This document shows, piece after piece, positions 1 through 7,650 of a DNA stretch of 30,332 nucleotides. A model generated the notes under the pieces. That model was not told the origin of the DNA. It searched no databases and was given only the letters and a program-made list of their open reading frames with translations. The position numbers and the translations under genes are program-made. Origin of the DNA: an uncultured Lachnospiraceae bacterium (lineage in GTDB: Bacteria > Bacillota > Clostridia > Lachnospirales > Lachnospiraceae). The stretch spans positions 1-30,332 of the forward strand of contig CAJUJR010000033.1 in NCBI GenBank assembly GCA_910586605.1, written 5' to 3'. Within the stretch, counting starts at the first letter, position 1. Each line of letters starts with the position of its first letter.

Positions 1-98
1 GTCTGTTTTGTGTCCCTTAAAGACATATCTATCTAACATATGTTCGGTGAACATACGTTTTTCTTTGTGCCACAAAATGGCGGAATTTCCTATAAAGT

Positions 99-144
99 AA
101 AAATAGACGATTGCTCGGCCGAAGTGTTCGACCAGCAATCGTCT
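99..144 (-). terminator. Rho-independent terminator of ssrA
   Basis: On the minus strand an 11-bp stem (AGACGATTGCT paired with AGCAATCGTCT, arms at 134-144 and 105-115) has a GC-rich inner extension and is followed by an ATTTTTA tract. It lies 3 nt beyond the encoded 3' end of the tmRNA, so it should set the 3' end of the precursor. Confidence 0.9.
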
Positions 145-147
145 AAG

Positions 148-488
148 TGGAGCTGCGGGGAGTCGAACCCCGGTCCGAACCCAGATTCAATGTACTTCTA
201 CTGTCATAGTCAGTGTTTATTCATTCCCTCCAGGCAGTACCCGCTGACAGGTTCTGCCTTTTAGTAGCTTCATACATTTTCTGCTACCTCAAAGCTTTGG
301 CAGCAGAGTTTCCCGCAAGTCGATGCCGGTAACCCTAACGGCGGGGCGCTAGGACCGACAAGCTGCAACTAGGCAGCTAATGCTAAATTATCTTCAGCGT
401 TTAATTTTAAATTCGGATTTTTAACGTGGTTTCCGGCCACGGACAGCTTCTCCATCTTCAGTGAGCCCGTCGAAACCAGTACAACCCC
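148..488 (-). ncRNA. ssrA: Transfer-messenger RNA (tmRNA), one-piece
   Basis: tmRNA rescues stalled ribosomes together with SmpB and tags the unfinished protein for proteolysis. The 5' end GGGGUUG pairs with CAGCUCC at the 3' end to make the seven-base acceptor stem, and the T-arm GGTTCGACTCC is present beside it. The 5' part carries the conserved segment TACTGGTTTCGACGGG. The tag frame appears to resume at GCT (398-396) and stop at TAG (371-369), giving A-EDNLALAA, a typical degradation tag ending in ALAA. After the discriminator A the genome encodes C, T, T, so the CCA end is largely added after transcription. smpB lies about 3.5 kb away, separated by two unrelated genes. The choice of resume codon rests on resemblance to clostridial tags and is slightly less certain than the gene call. 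Confidence 0.96.
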
Positions 489-520
489 TTGTTGTACCTA
501 TTAACTTAATGTTAGTATCA

Positions 521-549
521 ACTATAACATATTTTAAATCCGCTGTCAA
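521..549 (-). promoter_or_regulatory. Promoter of ssrA
   Basis: Minus-strand TTGACA (549-544), a 17-bp spacer and TATAGT (526-521) lie about 32 bp before the mature tmRNA 5' end. This is a near-consensus housekeeping promoter. Transcription would start about 25 nt before the mature end, consistent with RNase P trimming. It begins immediately after the stop codon of the GHL10-type gene. Confidence 0.85.
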
Positions 550-560
550 AACTTTTTCAC

Positions 561-1859
561 TTATTTTAAAACTTTTAAAAGATTCTTTACCTCTTTTTTT
601 GCGGATGCCCTTGTAAAAGTCCCATAGGAAAAAATACAGAACCCGCTGACTTCTTTTGTAGAACGGGCATACTCAACCTGCCGTTTTAATATTGTATTGC
701 TCTTAGACCAGCCAGGGTCTGACACTGCGTTAGCCTCCTTTGCAGAAATGCCTGCCCGATAGCCTGCAAGCCCAATATATAATTTGACAGAACTGCTCCG
801 TTTCAGGGAAGCCCATTCTTTTACCATCTTCTTATATGGCGCAGACTTCTGTGTAAAGGACCAATATATCTGCGGGCAGATATAATCAATATAACCTGAA
901 GTTTTCATCCATGTTTTTACTGGGCTATAATAAGATGTCTTGGAGTAAAGGTTATCAATATTTCCAGCTGGGCTAATGCCAAACAGACAGTTTTTATCTG
1001 CTTTTTTCACTGCCGCATATACCTTTTTTACCATCTTATTTACATTCTGCCGCCGCCAGCCAACAAGCGATTTTGCTTCTTCCTTCTCCTGGTTACAGCG
1101 TTTAACATATGACTTATATTCACTATAATCAAATTTCTTCATATTTGTTGTGCCCAGATTTGGATAAAAATAATCATCCATATGTATTCCATCAACGTCA
1201 TAATTTTTAACAATTTCTTTTACGCCGTTGGCAACTAGCGTCTGTACATCTGCAGAAGCCGGATTAAAATATAATGCCCCATTTACAGACAGCACATTCC
1301 TACGCTCTGATTTCTTTTTGGAAGATGCCCATTTCCGTGCAATAGAGTCTTTTGGCAGCGAAGATATTTTTGTTGAAGACAGTGTAATCCTGTACGGATT
1401 TACCCATGCCTGGATTGCAAGTTTTCTTTTATGTGCCGCTGTAACTGCGTATTTTAAAGGATCAAACCCTGGGCTTTTACCTGCTTTCCCAGTTACATAT
1501 TCAGACCACGGAAAATAATCTGATGGATACATAGCGTCTGCACAAGGCCGGACCTGTAAAATAACCGTATTCATCTTTTTTGCCTTACAAGCATCAAAAG
1601 TCTGGTCAATATAACTTTTCCATTTGCTATAAGAAGTTGCCTTTTTCTTCACTTCATTATAATAAATCCAGACTGCCCTCATTTCCCCTTTTATAGTAAT
1701 TGCAGAACCTGATACAGTTTCTGCGCCCTTTGCTGCCCCTTGTAACGATGATGCATTATTTTTAGCAGCAATTGCATCAACATATACCATTCTTCCAGCA
1801 CATAGAAGAATTGCTGCCATAAAAATATAGATTCCTATTTTTAAACGTTTCTGGTTCAT
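561..1859 (-). CDS. GHL10-type glycosidase-like family 10 protein, membrane anchored or secreted
   Basis: The 432-residue product has a lysine/arginine start and a hydrophobic segment at about residues 8-28, so it is probably exported and either anchored or cleaved. The rest matches the GHL10 (DUF187, YngK-like) family of putative TIM-barrel hydrolases. Visible family traits include the early MRAVWIYYNEV strand, NTVILQVRPCADAMYPS, an AWVNPYR motif, the DYDVDGIHMDDYFYP-like strand carrying acidic residues, and CPQIYWSF near the end. The substrate is not known from sequence; the family is thought to act on cell-wall or other polysaccharides. The start is supported by AAGGAGGAAGA directly before ATG. 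It is the last gene before the ssrA promoter, and no convincing terminator lies between them. A MITE-like element sits just upstream at 1913-2095. Confidence 0.85.
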   Translation of the reverse strand: MNQKRLKIGIYIFMAAILLCAGRMVYVDAIAAKNNASSLQGAAKGAETVSGSAITIKGEMRAVWIYYNEVKKKATSYSKWKSYIDQTFDACKAKKMNTVILQVRPCADAMYPSDYFPWSEYVTGKAGKSPGFDPLKYAVTAAHKRKLAIQAWVNPYRITLSSTKISSLPKDSIARKWASSKKKSERRNVLSVNGALYFNPASADVQTLVANGVKEIVKNYDVDGIHMDDYFYPNLGTTNMKKFDYSEYKSYVKRCNQEKEEAKSLVGWRRQNVNKMVKKVYAAVKKADKNCLFGISPAGNIDNLYSKTSYYSPVKTWMKTSGYIDYICPQIYWSFTQKSAPYKKMVKEWASLKRSSSVKLYIGLAGYRAGISAKEANAVSDPGWSKSNTILKRQVEYARSTKEVSGFCIFSYGTFTRASAKKEVKNLLKVLK

Positions 1860-1912
1860 TCTTCCTCCTTATTTCTCTGTATTCCATAACCATCCATGAT
1901 ATTGCCCCAGGC

Positions 1913-2095
1913 CTAGAGCGTGTTCGATAATTCATTCCAGGAACTTTACGTTCCTTACAATCTGCGTTCCCCATTTTGCGCTATATTTGCCCCAAATTTA
2001 GTCAATGTAGCCCACTACACCTCCTAAATTTGGAACAAATCTCCCACAAAGGGTGAAACACATCTTGCAAAAAGCAATTTTCAAACACGCTCTAG
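1913..2095. mobile_element. MITE-like element, copy A (183 bp, longest copy)
   Basis: The element has about 20-bp terminal inverted repeats, CTAGAGCGTGTTCGATAATT at the left and the complement of CTAGAGCGTGTTTGAAAATT at the right, with two mismatches. It codes for nothing recognisable. Its right part (GCAAGATGTGTTTCAC then TTTGTGGGAGA, read on the minus strand) recurs in the shorter copies at 23749-23828 and 24024-24097, which lack the middle. Both ends begin with CTAG. It lies between the hybrid kinase and the GHL10-type gene, in the upstream region of the latter. No transposase is visible in the window. Confidence 0.8.
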
Positions 2096-2220
2096 CGAAT
2101 GCCGCCTCCTGTACAACACATGTGAAATTCTATCACCCTATTATGATAATCATATGGCAACTATTTCCTTTTTGTGCATTTCTTTTTATCTATCTGCCTA
2201 ATCGGCTTTTCCAGCAATCT

Positions 2221-3918
2221 TTATTCCTTAAAAAATTTCTCAATCATTTTATAGAGTTTCGGTGGTTCCAGAGGTTTCCCCAAATGCGCGTTCATCCCAC
2301 TTTCAATTGCCATTCTCCTGTCTTCTTCAAATGTATTGGCAGAAACTGCAATAATCGGGATACCTGCTAAAGCCGGATTTTCGATTTCACGGATTACTCT
2401 TGTAGCATCATATCCATCCATTACCGGCATCTGTATATCCATCAAAATCAGATCGTAATACCCTGGCTTTGACTGCTTCACCTTTTCCACTGCAATACTG
2501 CCATCCGTAGCCGTCTCAACAAGGAACTCTGCCTGCTTTAACACTTCATTTTCAATTTCCAGGTTGATTTCGTTATCGTCAACAATTAAAATCCTCTTTG
2601 CACCAGATTTTCGTTTTTTTACCTCTTTTCCATCTTCCAAGCCGGCAGCAGCCATACAGTCCTGCACCCAACGAAAAGGAATCCTAACCGTAAACCGGCT
2701 CCCTTCCCCAACTATACTGGATGCCTCAATCGTTCCCCCCATCAGTTCCACAAGGTTCTTTGTCACTGTCATGCCAAGGCCAGTTCCATAAATACCGCTT
2801 AATGTGGTATTCTTTTCCCTCTCAAACGGCTCAAAAAGATGCTGCAGAAATTCCCTGCCCATCCCAATTCCATTATCCTCTACAACAAAACAATACTCTG
2901 AAGCCCCCTTTTTCTCCTCGCGTTCTGATAAAGCGATTGTTATCCTTCCTCCATTTTTTGTATATTTTAGGGCATTATCTGTAAGATAGGAAAAGACCAG
3001 CCTAAGCTTATGTTTGTCAGCATACACTGTCTTATGGCGTAACCTGGAAATATCCAATGATACCGACATCTCTTTATCAGCAGCACGCGAGAGCAAAGAA
3101 GACTGCACTTTCTGCATCAAATTCTGGAGGTTGCACTCTTCTTCCTCTATAGAAACTTCACCAGACTCCACTCTTGATATTTCCAGCACATCATTTAATA
3201 GCTGCATCAACTGGCTGCTGGATTCTGAAATCAATTCCAGATACCGGCTAAGTTTCTCTTTATCATCCAGGTTATTTTGAGCCAGCGAAGTAAAATTAAT
3301 AATAGCATTCATTGGAGTTTTAATATCATGTGACATATTAGAAAGAAATAACGTCCTTGCGCTATTTGCCTTCGTCATCCAACGCTCCCTCTTTTCTGTC
3401 GCATCCCCTACAAACACATAAAAAATATCCCCGATCTTCTCATTATGGACAAAATGCCCATAATCCTCTAACCAACGTATCCGGCCGCCTTTTTGGATAA
3501 TCCTGTATTCTACATAGTCTAAATCAAAATGGCTAATGGCTATCTGTTCCCTAATGCTCTTTTCTACCTCTTCTAAATCGTCAGGATGCACAATCCCCCG
3601 GAATGAATTGCCTGTATGCTCCCGGAATTCTTCCATCGTACTGCAATTAAAAATCTGCAGCATCGTCTCATTTGCATAAATTAGTTCTTCTTTTTCATCT
3701 GCATGGTAAATAAAAAATCCACCCGGCATTTTATCTGCAAATTTCCTAAAAAACCTTGCTTCCTGCACAATCCGCTTCTCCAACGCATGAACTTTCTTAG
3801 AGAGTTCCCCCTCTATTACACCATCCATCCGAGAAGCATCCAGGAAAGAAACCAGAGTTTCCAGTACATCCTCATTATACCTTGTCTCGTTTATCAATTC
3901 CATGCCCTCCGTCTGCAT
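2221..3918 (-). CDS. Cytoplasmic PAS-domain hybrid histidine kinase/response regulator
   Basis: The 565-residue protein has no membrane segment. A PAS fold spans about residues 58-170 (IYHADEKEELIYANETM, VHPDDLEEVEKS and a PAC-like end). A HisKA domain follows with SHDIKTPMNAI and phospho-acceptor His197. The ATPase domain has its N box around Asn315 (TDNALKYT), then DNGIGM (348-353) and GTGLGM (378-383). A C-terminal receiver domain has DD at 447-448 and the acceptor Asp494 in LILMDIQMPVMDG. Phosphate would pass from His197 to Asp494; the onward Hpt partner and output are not in the window. The signal is unknown, and the PAS domain suggests a soluble cytoplasmic cue. An alternative start is Met6, closer to GGAGGG. 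The gene lies between smpB and the GHL10-type gene with no obvious functional link. Confidence 0.93.
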   Translation of the reverse strand: MQTEGMELINETRYNEDVLETLVSFLDASRMDGVIEGELSKKVHALEKRIVQEARFFRKFADKMPGGFFIYHADEKEELIYANETMLQIFNCSTMEEFREHTGNSFRGIVHPDDLEEVEKSIREQIAISHFDLDYVEYRIIQKGGRIRWLEDYGHFVHNEKIGDIFYVFVGDATEKRERWMTKANSARTLFLSNMSHDIKTPMNAIINFTSLAQNNLDDKEKLSRYLELISESSSQLMQLLNDVLEISRVESGEVSIEEEECNLQNLMQKVQSSLLSRAADKEMSVSLDISRLRHKTVYADKHKLRLVFSYLTDNALKYTKNGGRITIALSEREEKKGASEYCFVVEDNGIGMGREFLQHLFEPFEREKNTTLSGIYGTGLGMTVTKNLVELMGGTIEASSIVGEGSRFTVRIPFRWVQDCMAAAGLEDGKEVKKRKSGAKRILIVDDNEINLEIENEVLKQAEFLVETATDGSIAVEKVKQSKPGYYDLILMDIQMPVMDGYDATRVIREIENPALAGIPIIAVSANTFEEDRRMAIESGMNAHLGKPLEPPKLYKMIEKFFKE

Positions 3919-3972
3919 TCTTTTCCCAAAGCCAACATTAAGTGAATCGTCATGGCTTCTTCTTAATACATT

Positions 3973-4440
3973 CTAATATAGGTTTTTTACCTTAAACTGT
4001 TTTTCTGCTTCCCTTCTCTGGTCTTTTTTCGCAATTTCCTGCCGCTTATCATATAACTTCTTACCTTTTGCCAAGCCAATTTCTACTTTTACCAGGCTAC
4101 CCTTAAAATAAACGTTTAACGGCACTACTGTATATCCTTTTTGGGCAATCTGCCCTTCGATTTTACGGATTTCATATCGGTGCAGCAAAAGCTTTTTCAC
4201 CCGGAGAGGGTCTTTATTAAAAATATTCCCTTTTTCATAAGGACTGATATGCATATTATATACATATACCTCCCCCTTTTCAATACGGATAAAAGCCTCT
4301 TTAATACTGCATTTCCCCATACGCAGGGATTTCACTTCCGTCCCTGCCAGTGAAATCCCTGCTTCATATTTATCCTCAATAAAGTAATCAAATAATGCCT
4401 TTTTATTATTGGCAACCATCTTTTTTGCTTCCTTTGACAT
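3973..4440 (-). CDS. smpB: SsrA-binding protein SmpB
   Basis: The 155-residue protein binds tmRNA and delivers it to stalled ribosomes. Diagnostic segments are NNKKALFDYFIEDKYEAGISL, GTEVKSLR, KLLLHRYEI and the conserved GLAKGKKLYDKR with a basic tail. Length is normal for the family. It starts 3 nt after the rnr stop codon, so rnr and smpB are almost certainly co-transcribed, the usual arrangement in Firmicutes. Its partner RNA ssrA is about 3.5 kb downstream on the same strand. Confidence 0.97.
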   Translation of the reverse strand: MSKEAKKMVANNKKALFDYFIEDKYEAGISLAGTEVKSLRMGKCSIKEAFIRIEKGEVYVYNMHISPYEKGNIFNKDPLRVKKLLLHRYEIRKIEGQIAQKGYTVVPLNVYFKGSLVKVEIGLAKGKKLYDKRQEIAKKDQRREAEKQFKVKNLY

Positions 4441-4443
4441 ACC

Positions 4444-7068
4444 CTATTTTCCTTTCTTTCCAGACGGAATTCTGGCGCGCTTTGCAGACATTTTCTTCCG
4501 CTTCGCTGCTTTCCGTTTCGCTGCGCCTGTCAGTTTTGAAACCTCTTTTGCCACCAACACTGCCTTCTTTTTCGCAGCCGCCTTCTTCGCAAATGCCTTT
4601 TCAACCTCTTCTTTTTTAGCAAGCTTTGCCTTGCGCTCCTGCATTTCTTTTTTCTTTGCGGAAAGGCTCTTTGCTGCCTTCTTTACTTTTCCTTCTTCCA
4701 CCTTCTTTACAGCCTTTTTCCCTAATTTGCCCTGCCTTTTCCTTTTTTCTTCTTCTACTTTCTTCATGGCAATTTTTCTGGAAATTTCTTTTTTCATCCC
4801 CTGCCTCTTTTCCACAGGGGCAATCATATTTTCCACCGCCTGGCCCACTGGTTCCACCACCGCATCTGGTTCCATTTCAATAAAAGGTTCTGCTGCTTCT
4901 TTATTGGAACCACTGCCATCCGCAGCTTCCATGCCTTCCTCTTCTTCAGCTATAACAAAATCAATTGTACGGAGCAGCTTATCTACCGCATCCACTGTAA
5001 CCTGGATGGACTGCCCAAGCTTAAATATCCTGTGTGTGCGTTCCCCAACCATCTGATATTTTTCTTCTTCAAAATAATAATAATCCCCTGGAATATCTGC
5101 AATATGGACCATTCCCTCAATCGTATTTGGAAGCTCTACATACATCCCCCAAGATGTAACGCCAGAAATAATCCCTTCAAACGTTTCCCCAATAAACTGC
5201 TCCATATATTCTGCTTTTTTCATCTTTTCTACTTCACGTTCTGCATCATCTGCGCGGCGTTCCATCATGCTTGACCGCTCTGCTACCTCTGAAAGGATTT
5301 TTTGATAATGCTCCAGCCTTTTATCAGCCAGCTTCCCATGAATGTTTTCCTTAATAATCCGATGGATCTGCAAATCCGGGTAACGCCTGATTGGTGACGT
5401 AAAATGGCAGTAATATTTCATCGCCAGCCCAAAATGCCCTTCGCATCCAACCGTATATTTTGCCTGCTTCATAGAGCGTAGCGCCAAACGGCTGATTAAT
5501 GCCTCTTCTGCCGTGCCGTCTACCTTTTTCATTAATTTTTGGATTTCCTTTGGATGGATTTCCTCATCTGCATTCATTTTAATGGTATACCCAAAATTAG
5601 CAACAAAAGCGCTTAACTGCTGGATTTTTTCACTGTCTGGCATCTCATGCGTCCGATAGACAAACGGCAGTTCCTGCCAATAATATTCTTCCGCTACTGT
5701 CTGGTTCGCAGCCAACATAAATTCTTCAATAATCCGGTGCGCATTATTCCGTTCATATATCTGCACATCAAGGGGCTTCCCTTTTTCATCCAGCGTAATT
5801 TTACTTTCTGCAAAATCAAAATCGATGGAACCTCTCTTAAAACGCCGTTCCCGCAGTATTGCCGCTAATTCATACATCAGTTCAAACATTGGGACAAGTT
5901 CCAAATACTCCTGTTTTTCGGCAGCATCCTCTTCCTCAATTATTTTGTGTATGCTTGTATATGACATCCGGCGGTCAACATGGATTACACTTTCTTCAAT
6001 CCTATGCTGTATAATCTCCCCCTTTTCATCAATATCCATCATACAGGACAATGCCAGCCTGTCCACGCCCTGGTTCAGGGAGCAGATGCCGTTAGAAAGC
6101 TTATGGGGCAGCATCGGGATAACACGGTCAACCAAATAAACACTCGTCCCCCGTTTCAGGGCTTCTTTGTCAAGTGGGGAATTCTCTGTCACATACTGGC
6201 TGACATCCGCAATATGCACCCCAAGATGATACATGCCCTCTTCCTTTGTAAGGGTAATCGCATCATCCAAATCCTTCGCATCCTCGCCATCAATCGTAAC
6301 AGTACAGAGGTTACGGTAATCAGTCCTGCCTTCTATTTCATGTGCTGCCACCTCATCTGCAGTATCTGCCACCTGATCCATTACTGCATCAGGATATTCC
6401 TCTGGCAGCCCATATGCCTTAATAACAGATAATATATCAACCCCAGGGTCATTTATATGCCCTAGAATTTCCAAAATCCTCCCTTCGGGATTCCTGGACT
6501 CATTCCCATAGTCAACAATTTCAACAACTACCTTATGGCCTGTAATGGCTCCTTTTGTATCCGCCTTCGCAATATATATATCTTTTGTAAATTTATGGTT
6601 ATCTGCCGTGACAAACCCAAAACTCCTGCTGCTTGAATATGTCCCAACTACAATCGCAGAGCCTCTCTCTAAAATGTTTATAACTTCCCCTTCACGCTTT
6701 TTCCCCCTGGCATTCTTATCCAGCATAATCTGTACTGTATCGCCATCAAGCGCACCCTTTGTATGGTGCATTGGTATAAAAATATCCTCTGCCTCCCCCT
6801 CAACGCGTACAAATCCAAACCCCCTCTGGGTTGCCATAAATTTTCCAGTAACCATATTTTCAGACAATGGTTTAATCTTCCCCTTTAAATCCATATGAAG
6901 CCTCGCATCTCCCAAAAGCTCATTTAAAACCTCACGGAATATCTTTTTATCCTTTGCTGGCACCTGTAGTACAACACCCATCTCCTTTGCAGACATTGGT
7001 TTATACTCTTTGGAAGAGACAAATTTAAGAATCATCTCTTTTTTGTTGTTCATTTCTTCTCTCGTCAT
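4444..7068 (-). CDS. rnr: Ribonuclease R
   Basis: This is a processive 3'-5' exoribonuclease that degrades structured RNA and helps clear tmRNA-tagged messages. The start at 7068 (874 residues) is preferred over a longer reading because GGGGTG precedes it by 8 nt and MTREEMNNKKEMI is a typical N-terminus. Domains in order are a winged-helix region, cold-shock folds (GFGFVRVEGEAEDIFIP), the RNB catalytic core (TIDGEDAKDLDDA with its metal-binding aspartates, then HYCHFTSPIRRYPDLQIHR) and an S1 domain (GVTSWGMYVELPNTIEGMVHI). The last roughly 150 residues are a low-complexity tail rich in Lys, Ala and Glu, probably disordered and RNA-binding. It is co-transcribed with smpB. Confidence 0.97.
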   Translation of the reverse strand: MTREEMNNKKEMILKFVSSKEYKPMSAKEMGVVLQVPAKDKKIFREVLNELLGDARLHMDLKGKIKPLSENMVTGKFMATQRGFGFVRVEGEAEDIFIPMHHTKGALDGDTVQIMLDKNARGKKREGEVINILERGSAIVVGTYSSSRSFGFVTADNHKFTKDIYIAKADTKGAITGHKVVVEIVDYGNESRNPEGRILEILGHINDPGVDILSVIKAYGLPEEYPDAVMDQVADTADEVAAHEIEGRTDYRNLCTVTIDGEDAKDLDDAITLTKEEGMYHLGVHIADVSQYVTENSPLDKEALKRGTSVYLVDRVIPMLPHKLSNGICSLNQGVDRLALSCMMDIDEKGEIIQHRIEESVIHVDRRMSYTSIHKIIEEEDAAEKQEYLELVPMFELMYELAAILRERRFKRGSIDFDFAESKITLDEKGKPLDVQIYERNNAHRIIEEFMLAANQTVAEEYYWQELPFVYRTHEMPDSEKIQQLSAFVANFGYTIKMNADEEIHPKEIQKLMKKVDGTAEEALISRLALRSMKQAKYTVGCEGHFGLAMKYYCHFTSPIRRYPDLQIHRIIKENIHGKLADKRLEHYQKILSEVAERSSMMERRADDAEREVEKMKKAEYMEQFIGETFEGIISGVTSWGMYVELPNTIEGMVHIADIPGDYYYFEEEKYQMVGERTHRIFKLGQSIQVTVDAVDKLLRTIDFVIAEEEEGMEAADGSGSNKEAAEPFIEMEPDAVVEPVGQAVENMIAPVEKRQGMKKEISRKIAMKKVEEEKRKRQGKLGKKAVKKVEEGKVKKAAKSLSAKKKEMQERKAKLAKKEEVEKAFAKKAAAKKKAVLVAKEVSKLTGAAKRKAAKRKKMSAKRARIPSGKKGK

Positions 7069-7125
7069 TTTAATCACCCCGATTCTTTCATGCGTTACAG
7101 CACAATTTTCCATATCATTCACTAT

Positions 7126-7154
7126 AGTATACCACACCGCAGCATAACAGGCAA
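7126..7154 (-). promoter_or_regulatory. Promoter of rnr-smpB
   Basis: Minus-strand TTGCCT (7154-7149), a 17-bp spacer and TATACT (7131-7126) precede the chosen rnr start by about 60 nt. The predicted transcript starts near 7119, downstream of the start codon of the longer reading, which supports the start at 7068. Confidence 0.75.
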
Positions 7155-7212
7155 TTTCCTGTTTTTCGTGTTATTTGCCAAAAAAGAAACAAAAAGATTC
7201 CTCCCTGGTATT

Positions 7213-7256
7213 ATAAAAAGGACTGCCCGTCCAGGAATCCCTGAAACAGACAGTCC
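7213..7256 (-). terminator. Rho-independent terminator after secG
   Basis: On the minus strand GGACTGTCTGT pairs with ACGGGCAGTCC, with an inner CAGG/CCTG stem, followed by TTTTTATAA. It lies 16 nt after the secG stop codon and separates secG from the rnr promoter. Confidence 0.92.
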
Positions 7257-7271
7257 CCATAAACCATCCCT

Positions 7272-7520
7272 TTATGCAAAAATCTTTAAATTAAGCAACA
7301 AAGAAATTACTATAAACAAAGCAGCAAGGACTTTTGTGGCTAACACCATCCCACCTTCCATGGAACGTCCCTTGTTCTTACCCCAGTATGTCTCTGCAGC
7401 ACCGCTAATAGCGCCGGTAAGGCCTGCCTGCTTTCCCTCCTGCATCAGTACAACTATTGTTAATGCTACGCAAACAATAATATATACAATCAACAGAATG
7501 GTATGAATTACCTGAATCAT
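7272..7520 (-). CDS. secG: Preprotein translocase subunit SecG
   Basis: This 82-residue auxiliary subunit of the SecYEG protein-export channel has two membrane helices, about residues 3-25 and 53-75. Between them is the conserved cytoplasmic loop with LMQEGKQAGLTGAISGAAETYWGKNKGR. The start at 7520 (MIQVIHT) is chosen because GGAGG stands 8 nt upstream; a longer in-frame ATG would overlap that ribosome site. Next to gpmI and rnr, it follows the common Firmicutes order. It has its own promoter and terminator, so it is probably monocistronic. Confidence 0.96.
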   Translation of the reverse strand: MIQVIHTILLIVYIIVCVALTIVVLMQEGKQAGLTGAISGAAETYWGKNKGRSMEGGMVLATKVLAALFIVISLLLNLKIFA

Positions 7521-7536
7521 GAAAATTTCCTCCAAT

Positions 7537-7550
7537 CTAGGGCATGTTTA
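7537..7550. repeat. Solitary MITE-like end next to secG
   Basis: CTAGGGCATGTTTA resembles the terminal repeat of the MITE-like elements (CTAGAGCGTGTTTG) with a few changes, but no opposite end is found nearby. Read on the minus strand it lies immediately before the secG ribosome-binding site, within the secG leader. It could be a decayed element or chance similarity. Confidence 0.4.
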
Positions 7551-7618
7551 ACGCCAAGTACCCTGATGTGCTAAAACAGTTTCCAATTCTAAAAACTGCA
7601 TTTACACAGATACAACAT

Positions 7619-7647
7619 ATGATAGCATAGCTTGTTCTGATTTTCAA
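7619..7647 (-). promoter_or_regulatory. Promoter of secG
   Basis: Minus-strand TTGAAA (7647-7642), a 17-bp spacer and TATCAT (7624-7619) preceded by TGC (extended -10). It begins only a few bases after the gpmI stop codon and implies a leader of about 90 nt before secG. Confidence 0.7.
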
Positions 7648-7650
7648 GCC

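Noticed and set aside
1777..1974. 65-codon minus-strand frame upstream of the GHL10-type gene
   Set aside because: It starts inside MITE-like copy A and runs into the real gene in another frame; it is element-derived and not a gene.
4409..5056. Plus-strand open frame rich in Phe, Ala and Ser, opposite the end of rnr
   Set aside because: It is the antisense image of the Lys/Ala-rich RNase R tail, with no ribosome site or family resemblance.
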